A DNA stretch of 64,000 bases. Source: Burkholderia lata. Its GTDB lineage: Bacteria; Pseudomonadota; Gammaproteobacteria; Burkholderiales; Burkholderiaceae. The position numbers and the translations under genes are program-made. Below, one piece after another: positions 18,682 to 27,117 of this stretch; position 1 is the first letter of the stretch; every line of letters begins with the position of its first letter. The notes below the pieces were generated by a model that saw only the letters and a program-made list of their open reading frames with translations, searched no databases and was not told the DNA's origin. The DNA lies in NCBI RefSeq assembly GCF_902499335.1, contig NZ_CABVQK010000005.1:1-64000 (forward strand), read 5' to 3'.

Positions 18682-19124
18682 TCGGCCGCGATCTGCCTGC
18701 TGTACGGAACACGAATCAGCAATGCTTCAAGCGCGACAGGCCCATAAATAATCATGACAGGGCCGACCGCGAATGCGCCGATGCGCATGTCTCAGCCAGC
18801 CTCTGCGCCGCGAACGTCTCCGCTCGCCCTGCCCTCATGCGGCTTTACCCTTAAGGGTCTCCACGCTGATTTCCGCACCCGCGACGCCGTCGTTTTCAAT
18901 GCACGGAATCTCTCGGCCCAAGCGGTTGACCGGCGACATTCGCCCCGAATCTAATCAACCAACGCTGCGATGGCATGACGTTCCGGGTTCGGTTGAATTG
19001 AGCAGGATGTGCGTTTCACCTGGCCTTCGATCCGATTCCATTGATCTGCTGTACTGATCAAATGTCAGACGACAAATCGCGGCGTCAGAAAACATGAATC
19101 GAGAAGAAACTTTGGAGACGTTCA
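18682..19124. other. Intergenic region before porin 1
   Basis: Less G+C-rich than its surroundings. Contains a GTTCCGTAC element at 18694-18710 and presumably the porin promoter; no strong -35/-10 pair could be chosen by eye. Confidence 0.4.
18694..18710. promoter_or_regulatory. GTTCCGTAC element 3
   Basis: Exact core GTACGGAAC at 18702-18710; read on the minus strand GTTCCGTAC then AGCAGGCA, so the second half-site is poor. It is just after the hypothetical gene and about 415 bases before porin 1. Confidence 0.4.
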
Positions 19125-20306
19125 ATGAGAAAGACGATTGCGCTTTGCGCAGCAGCCGGGTTCGTCAGTGGGACAGCGCATGCGCAAAGCACCGTGCAGC
19201 TCTACGGCATTCTTGACGAAGGGGTCAACTACGTCAGCAACGCATCGGGCAACCACCAGTACGCGATGGCGAGCGGCGTGCTGAACGGCAGCCGCTGGGG
19301 GTTGCGCGTCAAGGAAGACCTCGGTGCGGGCTATGGTGTGGTCGCCGTGATGGAAAACGGCTTCGACGTCAATACCGGCAAGCTCGGCCAGGGCGGGCTC
19401 GGGTTCGGGCGGCAAGTCTATGTCGGCCTGTCCAGCCCTTACGGCACGATGACGCTCGGGCGCCAGTACGACTCCGTCGTCGATTCGCTCGGCCTGTTCG
19501 AGGCAGGCGATCAATGGGGCGGCTACCTGGCCGCCCATCCGTCCGACAACGACAACTTCAACAACACCAACCGCGTCAACAACGCGATCAAGTACACCAG
19601 CCCCGTCTTTCACGGCCTGACCGCGACTGCCCTCTACTCGTTGGGCGGCGTGCCGGGGCGCACCGGCCGCAACCAGATCTGGTCGGCCGGTGCCAGCTAC
19701 ACGAACGGCCCGCTCGCGCTGGCCGCGGGCTACCTCAATGTCCGGAATCCGAATACGTCGTTCTATGGTTCCGGCGGCACCGTCGCCGCGACCGTCAATG
19801 AAGTGCCCGGCTCGAACTTCGGCGCATCGCCGGTGATTTCGGGCTATGCATCGGCGCATACGCTGCAGGTCATCGGCACGGGCGCCGCGTACACGATCGG
19901 TGCGTTCACCGTGGGCGCGACCTATTCGAACACGCAGTTTCGCGGCCTCGGCGATACGACGACGGGCCCGGTACCGGCAGGCGGCATCGCCGGCACGGCG
20001 AAATTCAACAACGCCGAGCTGAACGTGAAGTATCAGGTCACGCCGGCCTTCCTCGTCGGCGCCGCGTATGTCTACACGAAGAACAGCGGTGCCGATGGCC
20101 AGAGCGGCGCGCACTACAACCAGGCATCGTTCGGGGCCGACTACTTCCTGTCGAAGCGTACCGACGTGTACTTCGTCGGCACGTATCAGCGCGCCAGCGG
20201 GCGGGATTCAACCGGCCGTATCGCGGTCGCGTCCATCAACCAGTTGACGCCGTCGACGTCCAATCACCAGACGGCGCTGCGCGTCGCCATTCGACACCGG
20301 TTCTGA
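19125..20306 (+). CDS. Outer-membrane general porin (Gram-negative porin family)
   Basis: 393 aa, starting after TTGGAGACG. Residues 1-20 are a signal peptide cleaved before QSTVQLYG, the standard mature start of Burkholderia trimeric porins (OpcP/Omp38). Repeated aromatic/Gly-rich beta-strand segments follow, including RWGLRVKEDLG and ATALYSLGG, and the protein ends in IRHRF with the C-terminal Phe needed for outer-membrane assembly. It lets small solutes, likely organic acids, pass the outer membrane. Similar to the porin at 47984; both have a GTTCCGTAC element upstream. Confidence 0.93.
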   Translation: MRKTIALCAAAGFVSGTAHAQSTVQLYGILDEGVNYVSNASGNHQYAMASGVLNGSRWGLRVKEDLGAGYGVVAVMENGFDVNTGKLGQGGLGFGRQVYVGLSSPYGTMTLGRQYDSVVDSLGLFEAGDQWGGYLAAHPSDNDNFNNTNRVNNAIKYTSPVFHGLTATALYSLGGVPGRTGRNQIWSAGASYTNGPLALAAGYLNVRNPNTSFYGSGGTVAATVNEVPGSNFGASPVISGYASAHTLQVIGTGAAYTIGAFTVGATYSNTQFRGLGDTTTGPVPAGGIAGTAKFNNAELNVKYQVTPAFLVGAAYVYTKNSGADGQSGAHYNQASFGADYFLSKRTDVYFVGTYQRASGRDSTGRIAVASINQLTPSTSNHQTALRVAIRHRF

Positions 20307-20487
20307 TCCGCCGCGATCGCGTCGATCGCGTCGATCAAGGTCCGGGCGCGCCGCAACGCGCTGCGAACCCGCTGGAGCGACATGATCCGGCGGGGGCGCG
20401 GCGGTTGCGATGCGCGCTCCGCCGCCCTGTCGGGACGCGCGCCCACTTTGCGGCTTGCGTCGACCTGCCGGAACAACATCCCGGCGC

Positions 20488-21132
20488 TCAGTACGACTTG
20501 ACCGCCACCGTGGCAGGCGACTCGCTCAACGGGACGAACTGGCGCGTCGCCCCGTCGAGCGCGTCGATGCGCCCCATCTCGATGTCATAGACCCAACCGT
20601 GCAGATTCATTCGTCCTTGCTCGAGCGCGAGGGCGACCGACGGATGCGTGCGCAGGTTGGCGAGCTGCGCGATCACGTTCTCGCGCACCAGGCCGTCGAG
20701 CTTGGCCCGCGGGGAGTCGAACTGATGCGCGGCATTGATGGCTTTCGCGGCATCGGAATGGCGCAACCAGTTCGCCACAGCCGGCATATGGTCCAGGCAC
20801 GTACACCGTGAGATCGCGCCCATCGCGCCGCAATCCGAGTGCCCGCAAATGACGATATCCCGCACACCGAGCACGGCGACCGCATACTCGACCGTGGCCG
20901 ACACGCCCCCCGGTTCCGGTCCGTACGACGGGACGATGTTGCCCGCGTTGCGAATCACGAACAGTTCGCCCGGCTCGCGCTGCGTCAGCAGTTCCGGCAC
21001 CACGCGGCTGTCCGAGCACGTCACGAACAGCGCCTTGGGATTCTGGGTGGTCGCGAGCTGCTTGAACAGCTCGATACGTTGCGGATAGACCTCGCGCTGA
21101 AAGCGCAGGAAGCCGTCGATGATGTCGCGCAA
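20488..21132 (-). CDS. Beta-class carbonic anhydrase, TTG start
   Basis: 214 aa if started at the TTG at 21132, which has AGGAGA five bases upstream and gives the family's usual M-RDIIDGF N terminus; an ATG at 21168 would add twelve residues and lacks such a site. It interconverts CO2 and bicarbonate in the cytosol. Zinc ligands are C39, H98 and C101, with D41-R43 as the CxDxR dyad and HSDCG at 98-102. Bicarbonate supply fits with a pyruvate carboxylase gene elsewhere in the window, though they are 36 kb apart. Convergent with porin 1. Confidence 0.93.
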   Translation of the reverse strand: MRDIIDGFLRFQREVYPQRIELFKQLATTQNPKALFVTCSDSRVVPELLTQREPGELFVIRNAGNIVPSYGPEPGGVSATVEYAVAVLGVRDIVICGHSDCGAMGAISRCTCLDHMPAVANWLRHSDAAKAINAAHQFDSPRAKLDGLVRENVIAQLANLRTHPSVALALEQGRMNLHGWVYDIEMGRIDALDGATRQFVPLSESPATVAVKSY

Positions 21133-21495
21133 GGGACTCTCCTGATACGAATACACGGTGGGCGGCAACGCGATCGTACGCTGCGTCCGCCAAGGCGGGC
21201 GCCATTATCGCAGATCGACGGCGTCGTGATCCAGTTGGCGCGGACGTCGGCCGGCCGGACTACTTCGACGCGCCCTCATGCGCGCACCGCACATCCGGCC
21301 CGGTCTGCCCGCGACCGGAAACACCGCACGATACGGGGGCGTTCGTCGTATCGACGCACCACCCTAAGCCGGCAGCGGCACCCTTGATTCGATCCCGGGT
21401 TTCGGTATATTTGCGAGACACACGAGGGGGCGGCGCTCTCGCAAAGGAATGGCGCCGTCAAGACGACCAAAAACATATAACCGAGAAAAACGATC
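21133..21495. other. Divergent intergenic region, carbonic anhydrase / MHYT gene
   Basis: Should hold promoters for both genes. Nothing beyond short noise ORFs was recognised; neither repeated motif is present. Confidence 0.3.
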
Positions 21496-22287
21496 ATGTC
21501 CGGCACCTACGACCCTACGCTTGTCGTACTTTCCTGCTTGCTTTCGATCCTCGCATCGTTCACGGCACTCAATATCTCCGATCGACTGAACCTCATCGGG
21601 AATCGTTCGATCTGGCCTTGGATCGTTTTCGGCGGGTGCATCATGGGGCTCGGCATCTGGTCGATGCATTTCGTCGCCATGCTGGCATTTCACCTGCCTG
21701 TCGCTGTTGGATACGATATTCCCACCACAATCGCCTCCTTGCTCATCGCGATTGCCGCTTCGGCGGTCGGCTTCATACCGCTCTCCCGCTTCGCCCTGCA
21801 CTGGCCGCAACTCATTGCCAGCGCGATCGTCATGGGACTGGGCGTCGCCGGCATGCACTATCTTGGCATGCAGGCCATGAATATCTGCTCCGGCATTCGA
21901 TACCAGCCCTGGCTGGTTGCGCTGTCCGTCGTCATCGCGATCCTGGCAAGTGGCGCCGCCTTATTGCTTGCCTTCGATCTGCGCCGTCCGAGCACATTCG
22001 GCAGAACGCGCCAGATCGGTTCGGCAATCGTCATGGGCGTTGCCGTGTGCGGGATGCATTATTGCGGCATGGCAGCGGCCAGTTTCGAACAAGGCAGCTA
22101 CTCGACGGCCAACTTCTCCGATCTACCCGCACCGTGGCTGGCCGGTATCGTCGTGACTTTCAGTCTGGTGATTTTCGTGGTCACCACCGCGATCATGCTT
22201 CTGGATGCCAGAACCAACACCCAGGCGCGGGTACGCGCTCAGGCGACATTGAGCGCCCATCTCGATCAACGGAATCCCACTCGCTAA
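21496..22287 (+). CDS. Stand-alone MHYT-domain integral membrane sensor
   Basis: 263 aa with about seven hydrophobic segments. Three MHYT motifs lie near the membrane face: MHFV (57-60), MHYL (120-123) and MHYC (187-190), each in a Gly/Met-rich segment. MHYT domains are proposed to bind a metal such as copper and sense O2, CO or NO. Usually they are fused to GGDEF/EAL or kinase modules, but here the chain ends about 35 residues after the last membrane segment (ARTNTQARVRAQATLSAH), with no output domain. Base composition is more A+T-rich than its neighbours. No obvious partner gene is adjacent. Confidence 0.88.
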   Translation: MSGTYDPTLVVLSCLLSILASFTALNISDRLNLIGNRSIWPWIVFGGCIMGLGIWSMHFVAMLAFHLPVAVGYDIPTTIASLLIAIAASAVGFIPLSRFALHWPQLIASAIVMGLGVAGMHYLGMQAMNICSGIRYQPWLVALSVVIAILASGAALLLAFDLRRPSTFGRTRQIGSAIVMGVAVCGMHYCGMAAASFEQGSYSTANFSDLPAPWLAGIVVTFSLVIFVVTTAIMLLDARTNTQARVRAQATLSAHLDQRNPTR

Positions 22288-22448
22288 CAGGGCGTGATCG
22301 ATTTCATCCGAACACGTGAAACGTGATGTTCAAGCTGAATCCGGCGCATTTCGGCGGGTGGCAGCAGTTGCGCCCGAGTCAGCGTCCGGCGCCTGCCGGG
22401 CGGAGCGTTTGTCATTGAAGGGTGAAACAGGACGATCCGAGTTGCCGG

Positions 22449-22772
22449 TCAATGAGCGGTATCGGTTCCGCCCAGATCGAGCAAACCCGCTGCGCCGAAT
22501 GCACTGCGGTACTCGACGAACGCACTCTCCACGCTTTCGATGGCAAGGAGATTGAGGATCACCGTTTCATGTTCGATGGTCGTCAATGTGACGGTCGCCA
22601 GAATCCCGGAGCCGACCTTCGCCCGGTCAAGAATACTGACGAGTCCGACGATGTTGCTGCCGCGCGGAAGGTGAACCTTGACAAGCCCGCCGAACAAATT
22701 GGACATCAACCGGTCGACGTGAGCAATTTCTTCGGGGGACGCTGCGACACGGCCGTTCAAATTTTCAGTCAT
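22449..22772 (-). CDS. Hypothetical 107-aa protein
   Basis: 107 aa, with AAAGGAAATAA directly before the ATG. No signal peptide or membrane segment. An N-terminal helical stretch (SPEEIAHVDRLMSNLF) is followed by alternating hydrophobic residues typical of a small beta-barrel (GLVKVHLPRGSNIVGLVSIL, then ILATVTLTTIEHETVILNLL). I cannot name the family. Convergent with the MHYT gene; possibly transcribed separately from the OYE gene, whose stop lies 120 bases upstream behind a strong hairpin. Confidence 0.6.
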   Translation of the reverse strand: MTENLNGRVAASPEEIAHVDRLMSNLFGGLVKVHLPRGSNIVGLVSILDRAKVGSGILATVTLTTIEHETVILNLLAIESVESAFVEYRSAFGAAGLLDLGGTDTAH

Positions 22773-22851
22773 TTATTTCCTTTCGACACGAGCGCGCCAA
22801 CCTGTGTACACCATCGACTGTCGGCAGTGCGGGATGGCGCCAGCCAGCCTG

Positions 22852-22885
22852 CCTGCCGCCGCCTAAATCGACCGGCGGCGGCAGG
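22852..22885 (-). terminator. Strong hairpin after the OYE gene
   Basis: CCTGCCGCCGCC (22852-22863) pairs perfectly over 12 bp with GGCGGCGGCAGG (22874-22885), with a ten-base loop. It starts a few bases after the stop of the minus-strand OYE gene. No T-run, so a rho-assisted or mRNA-stabilising role is possible. Confidence 0.5.
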
Positions 22886-22892
22886 GTCGCGC

Positions 22893-24047
22893 TCAAGCGG
22901 CCGCCGGTTCGTCGCGATGCACCGGGAACCAACCCTTCATCGCATCGATGACACCCCAGAGCTTGTCGGGAATGACAAGCTGCGGCACATCAACCGGATT
23001 CAGCTGCGTACGAATCGCCGCGGCGTCCCCACGCATTGCCTGCTCGACCCACGCGGGATTCATCACGAGCCCTTTCCCGACCGCCACCACCGACAGGCCG
23101 AGCGCGAGCGCAGCTTCCGCCTGAGCGGGCGTGCGGATCTGGCCGGCGGCGATCACCGGCACGCGCTGCTGCACGGCCTCCACCACACGCTCGATCGTGC
23201 GGCACTCGTCGGTCGAGTCGAGCGGCTTCGCGTCGAGCAGGTCGGTTAGCGACACATGGATGTAATCGATGCCCGCGACGATCAGCCGGTCGATCAGCGT
23301 CAGCGCATCGTCGACGCGCAGCCCGCCCGCATCGGGCTCTTCCGGCGAGATCCGGTAGCCGAGCAGGAACGGACGATCCGCATGCTGCGCGATCACGCGC
23401 CGGACTTCGGCGACCAGCGCGAGCGGAAAGCGCATCCGGTTCTCGAGCGAGCCGCCCCATGCATCGGTGCGCCGGTTGAACAGCGGCGAGAAGAAATTCT
23501 GGATCAGGAAGCCGTGTGCGCCGTGCAGCTCGATGCCATCGAAGCCCGCTTCGATCGCGCGGCGCGTGGTTTCGCCGAACGCGCGAATCATCTCGCCGAC
23601 CTCGTCGTGCGTCAGCGCGCGGCTTTCGAGTTCGCCATTGTTGAACGGCCCCGGCGGCGCCTTCATCGCGCTCGCGCTGACGAGCACGCCGTCCGGCACG
23701 AGCGCCGGCACCGCCTTGCTCCCGGCATGGAAGATCTGCAGGATCGCCGGCGCTCCGCCGCTTTTCGCGGCCTGCGCCAGTGCGCGCAGGCTCGGCATGT
23801 AGCGATCGTCATGCGCGGCAAATTCGTCGGTAAAGCCGATGCCGTTTTCCGTCACGTGCGTGCATCCGGTCAGTACCGCGCCGACACCGTTCACGCGACG
23901 ACGGTAGTACGCGAGTTCCTGATCGGACACCGTGCCGTCCGGATTGGACGACCACGTGGTCATCGGCGCCATCAGCACGCGGTTGCGCAGCGTGATGCCG
24001 TTCGGGAACGTGAACGGCTGAAACAGGGAAGCAAATTGCTGGGTCAT
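22893..24047 (-). CDS. NADH:flavin oxidoreductase, old yellow enzyme family
   Basis: 384 aa from the ATG at 24047, which has GAGGAA upstream; the longer frame to 24137 is rejected. The TIM-barrel FMN enzyme reduces activated C=C bonds. Visible blocks: LFQPFTFPNGITLRNRVLMAPMTT (FMN-binding N terminus), HAGS (107-110), H175-x2-H178 (GIELHGAHGFLIQNF, substrate carbonyl pair), LFNRRTDAWGGSLENR and VVAVGKGLVMNPAW. It is divergent from the hydrolase at 24432. The substrate may be an unsaturated acid or enone. Confidence 0.92.
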   Translation of the reverse strand: MTQQFASLFQPFTFPNGITLRNRVLMAPMTTWSSNPDGTVSDQELAYYRRRVNGVGAVLTGCTHVTENGIGFTDEFAAHDDRYMPSLRALAQAAKSGGAPAILQIFHAGSKAVPALVPDGVLVSASAMKAPPGPFNNGELESRALTHDEVGEMIRAFGETTRRAIEAGFDGIELHGAHGFLIQNFFSPLFNRRTDAWGGSLENRMRFPLALVAEVRRVIAQHADRPFLLGYRISPEEPDAGGLRVDDALTLIDRLIVAGIDYIHVSLTDLLDAKPLDSTDECRTIERVVEAVQQRVPVIAAGQIRTPAQAEAALALGLSVVAVGKGLVMNPAWVEQAMRGDAAAIRTQLNPVDVPQLVIPDKLWGVIDAMKGWFPVHRDEPAAA

Positions 24048-24431
24048 GGGGATTCCTCGGGGGCCATCGCAACGGAACGCATCGCGTTCGCGGGACGGCA
24101 CGTACATGAAAGGCGCGGCTCGGGGCCGCCATTGCATCGCGGTCGCTTCCGGCGGGCGGCGGGACGCCGCCGCGCACCGGTTCCTTCGCGAACCCTCCTA
24201 TCGTAGGGCCCGATTTGCATTACTCAAGCGCACAAAACTGACAACAGTTGTATGCCGGCCTTAACAATCAACGCGTCATGCCGCGCTGCCGGCGCGCTCG
24301 CACGTCGCATCGATCTGTAAAGCATGGCTTAACACTGAAGTTGCCTTTAGGTGATATATCCGGATCAATTTCCTGCCTATGATGGTTTCGTACCGCTTCA
24401 CTTGGGCCACCTACCACCGGAGTCATCGATC
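24048..24431. other. Divergent intergenic region, OYE / hydrolase
   Basis: 384 bases, relatively A+T-rich around 24200-24380. Contains the palindrome at 24236-24249. Both flanking genes start outward from here, so a shared regulator is possible, but no regulator gene is adjacent. Confidence 0.4.
24236..24249. promoter_or_regulatory. Palindrome AACTG-ACAA-CAGTT
   Basis: Exact inverted repeat with 5-bp arms inside the OYE/hydrolase divergent region. Size and symmetry fit a TetR or MarR operator. Seen once only. Confidence 0.35.
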
Positions 24432-25346
24432 ATGCAGAAAGTCAGCTTCAAGAACCTGAACGGCCAGGGCGTCACGATTGCCGCAGTCATCCACTTCCCG
24501 GAAGGTTTCGATCAAGGCAAGCGTTACCCGGCCGTGGTCGTCGCTCACCCGGGCGGCGGCGTGAAGGAGCAAACGGCCGGCCTGTACGCGAAGAAGCTGG
24601 CCGAGCACGGCCTCGTCGCGATCGCGTTCGACGCGTCGTACCAGGGCGAAAGCACCGGCGAGCCGCGCCAGCTCGAAAATCCGTATATCCGTACCGAAGA
24701 CGTCAGCGCCGTGGTCGACTACCTGACCACGCTGCCGTCTGTCGATGTCGAACGGATCGGCGCGATGGGTATCTGCGCGGGCGGCGGCTATGCGGCCAAC
24801 GCGGCCATCAACGACCGGCGCATCAAGGCGCTCGGCGCGGTCAGCGCGGTGAACATCGGCTCGATGTTTCGCAACGGCTGGGAAAACACCGTGAAGGATG
24901 CCGAAGCGATTCCGTACGTCGCGGCCGGTTCGCAGGCACGCACCAGCGATGCATCCGGCGCGCAACTCGCGACGCTGCCGCTCGCGCCGATGCGCAAGGA
25001 AGACTCGCCGAACAAGGAACTGGAAGAAGCATGGGAGTACTACCATACGCCGCGCTGCGAGCATCCGAACGCGCCCGGCTTCATGACCGCCCGCAGCCTC
25101 AACCAGATCATCACGTACGACGCATACAACAAGGCCGAAGCGTTCCTCACGCAGCCGCTGCAGATCGTGGCCGGCAGCGTCGCGGGCAGCAAATGGATGA
25201 GCGACGACCTGCTCGCCCGCGCGGCCAGCGCCGACAAGCACCTCCATGTGGTCGAAGGCGCGAACCACATGTCGCTGTACGACGTGCCGCAGTACGTCGA
25301 CGAAGCGGTTTCCGTGCTTGCGCCGTTCTTCAACAGCAAGCTGTAA
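24432..25346 (+). CDS. Alpha/beta hydrolase, dienelactone-hydrolase-like (Cys nucleophile), paralog of 4665
   Basis: 304 aa from the ATG at 24432. The nucleophile elbow is G-I-C-A-G with cysteine C115, and the probable catalytic His lies in EGANHMSLYD. VVAHPGGGVKEQTAGLYA and AFDASYQGESTGEPRQLENP match the same positions in the 306-aa protein encoded at 4665. It probably cleaves an ester or lactone in the cytosol. The gene stands alone between the OYE gene and the lyase operon that begins at 25711. Confidence 0.87.
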   Translation: MQKVSFKNLNGQGVTIAAVIHFPEGFDQGKRYPAVVVAHPGGGVKEQTAGLYAKKLAEHGLVAIAFDASYQGESTGEPRQLENPYIRTEDVSAVVDYLTTLPSVDVERIGAMGICAGGGYAANAAINDRRIKALGAVSAVNIGSMFRNGWENTVKDAEAIPYVAAGSQARTSDASGAQLATLPLAPMRKEDSPNKELEEAWEYYHTPRCEHPNAPGFMTARSLNQIITYDAYNKAEAFLTQPLQIVAGSVAGSKWMSDDLLARAASADKHLHVVEGANHMSLYDVPQYVDEAVSVLAPFFNSKL

Positions 25347-25710
25347 CCCACGACTGCGCACGGCGCGGTACGCACCGTGCAACGTGAACGACGGCCGGCT
25401 CGCCTTTCCCGGGATGAGTCGGCCGTATGCGTTTGCACCGTCATGCTGGCGAATCGGCGTCGCGACAGACTCTACTTCGACATGCGTTCGCGGCAGCAAC
25501 GTGCTTGACCACCTTCAATCCGCACGTTGCGGACAGCGCACGCAGCACGCGTCCTGCCCCCGTCTCACGCCACGCCCTGTCTTCCGCTCGCACAGCCCCC
25601 CGTATAAACCCCAATGACGGTCTCGCGATTTGAGCGCCAAACTAACTACCAGTTGTTAGGTTGATGCCTAACGATGAATCAGGCGACCCCTTCAACAGGC
25701 CGAAACCATC
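25347..25710. other. Intergenic region before the CoA lyase operon
   Basis: Contains overlapping palindromes at 25642-25672 immediately before the lyase gene. No gene recognised. Confidence 0.4.
25642..25672. promoter_or_regulatory. CTAAC-N8-GTTAG element A with a second overlapping palindrome
   Basis: CTAACTACCAGTTGTTAG (25642-25659) has inverted 5-bp arms. Its right arm is also the left arm of GTTAGG-TTGATG-CCTAAC (25655-25672), a perfect 6-bp inverted repeat. It ends 38 bases before the lyase start, a position suited to a repressor. Three related elements occur at 45547, 47850 and 52709. Confidence 0.55.
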
Positions 25711-26598
25711 ATGACGACGCAGATGAAACCGATCCGTTCCTTCCTCTTCGTTCCAGGCAACAAGCCGACCTGGATCGAAAAGTCCATTCAATCGAAAGCC
25801 GATGCGCTGATCCTCGATCTCGAGGACAGCGTGCCGCCCGCACAGAAAGTCGAGGCGCGCGAAATCGTCCGCTCGAAGCTCGCGTGGCTGGCCGAGCAGA
25901 AGCAGCGCATCTGGGTGCGCATCAACCGCAGCGCGCACCTGTACGACTTCGACGACATCCTCGCGATCGTGAACCCGGTGGTCGAAGGCATCGTGATTTC
26001 GAAGCCCTGCGGCCCGGAAGACATCCACACGGTAGCGTCGATGCTGGCCGAAGCCGAGTACCGCGCGGGCGTCCCGGTCGGTCACACGAAGGTGATTCCG
26101 CTGCTGGAAACCGCGCGCTCGCTGGAGCTCGCGTACGAGATCGCACAGCACGAGCGCGTGCCGGCGATCGTCGGCGCCACCGCGAAGAACGCCGACGTAG
26201 CCCGCGCACTGAAGACCGTGTGGTCGCTCGAAGGCCGCGAAACCCAGTACCTGAAATCGCGCATCGTGATGGCCGCGCGCGCGGCCGGCAAGCTGCCGAT
26301 CGGCGGCGTCTGGCAGCAGGTGCATGACCTCGACGGGCTCAAGGTGTCGTCGGCGAACGACCGCCAGCTCGGCATGAGCGGCGAACTCGTGCTGCATCCG
26401 TCGAACGTCGAGATCGTCAACCGCACCTACAGCCCGACCGAAGAGGAAGTGGCGTTCTACCAGGGCATGATCGACGCGCTGGACAAGGCCCAGGCCGAAG
26501 GGCGCGCATCGTGCATCTATGACGGCGAGCACATCGACATCGCCCACGCGAAGACGGCGCGCGAAATCATCGAACTCGCGCAGTCGTTCAACCGCTGA
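25711..26598 (+). CDS. HpcH/HpaI-family CoA-ester lyase (CitE/malyl-CoA lyase-like)
   Basis: 295 aa. It begins PIRSFLFVPGNKPTWIEKS and has LILDLEDSVP (acidic metal and substrate site), VRINR, IPLLETARSL with the metal-binding Glu, and GELVLHPSNVEIVN near the end, all typical of beta-methylmalyl-, malyl- and citramalyl-CoA lyases. With Mg2+ it would cleave a 3-hydroxyacyl-type CoA ester to acetyl- or propionyl-CoA plus a 2-oxo acid. First gene of a plus-strand run with MaoC hydratase, acyl-CoA dehydrogenase and two CaiB-family proteins. Confidence 0.9.
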   Translation: MTTQMKPIRSFLFVPGNKPTWIEKSIQSKADALILDLEDSVPPAQKVEAREIVRSKLAWLAEQKQRIWVRINRSAHLYDFDDILAIVNPVVEGIVISKPCGPEDIHTVASMLAEAEYRAGVPVGHTKVIPLLETARSLELAYEIAQHERVPAIVGATAKNADVARALKTVWSLEGRETQYLKSRIVMAARAAGKLPIGGVWQQVHDLDGLKVSSANDRQLGMSGELVLHPSNVEIVNRTYSPTEEEVAFYQGMIDALDKAQAEGRASCIYDGEHIDIAHAKTAREIIELAQSFNR

Positions 26599-26630
26599 TC
26601 GCTTACCCGAACACCCCAGGAGACAGACAA

Positions 26631-27092
26631 ATGGCAGGCCTTTACTTCGAAGAATTCAAGCCCGGCATGGTGATCGAGCATGCGATCCGCCGCACCGTGA
26701 CCGAAACGGACAACGTGCTGTTCTCGGCGATGACCTACAACTGCGCGCCGCTGCACATCGATGCCGAATACAGCAAGAACACGATGTATGGCCAGCGTCT
26801 CGTGAACAGCATGTTCCTGCTCGCGCTGGTGGCCGGCATCACCGTGTACGAAACCACGCTCGGCACGACGCTGGGCAATCTCGGCTTCGGCGAAATCGCG
26901 TTCCCCAAGCCTACTTTTCACGGCGACACGATTCGCGTGGAAACCGAAATCGTCGACACGCGGCTGTCGAAGAGCCGCAACGATTCGGGCATCGTCACGT
27001 TCAAGCATGTGGCGAAGAACCAGCGCGACGAGATCGTGTGCACGGCCGTGCGCACGGGCCTGATGATGTTGCGCCCGGCCGGCAACGCGTGA
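26631..27092 (+). CDS. MaoC-family (hot-dog) acyl-CoA hydratase
   Basis: 153 aa after a strong CAGGAGACAG ribosome site. The active-site block reads MTYNCAPLHIDAEY: His and the second Asp are present, but the Asp usually found in GD-NP-H is Asn here. Many short MaoC proteins of CoA-lyase operons share this N-x-x-P-L-H-x-D form, so it is probably a subfamily trait rather than decay. LVNSMFLLALVAG follows. It would hydrate an enoyl-CoA to the hydroxyacyl-CoA cleaved by the lyase upstream. Confidence 0.88.
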   Translation: MAGLYFEEFKPGMVIEHAIRRTVTETDNVLFSAMTYNCAPLHIDAEYSKNTMYGQRLVNSMFLLALVAGITVYETTLGTTLGNLGFGEIAFPKPTFHGDTIRVETEIVDTRLSKSRNDSGIVTFKHVAKNQRDEIVCTAVRTGLMMLRPAGNA

Positions 27093-27117
27093 CGGCACCG
27101 CTGCAGGAGAATCGATC

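Noticed and set aside
26631-27092. MaoC 153-aa protein as a dead enzyme because Asp is Asn
   Set aside because: The N-x-x-P-L-H-x-D form is, to my knowledge, common in short MaoC proteins of lyase operons, so it is probably functional.
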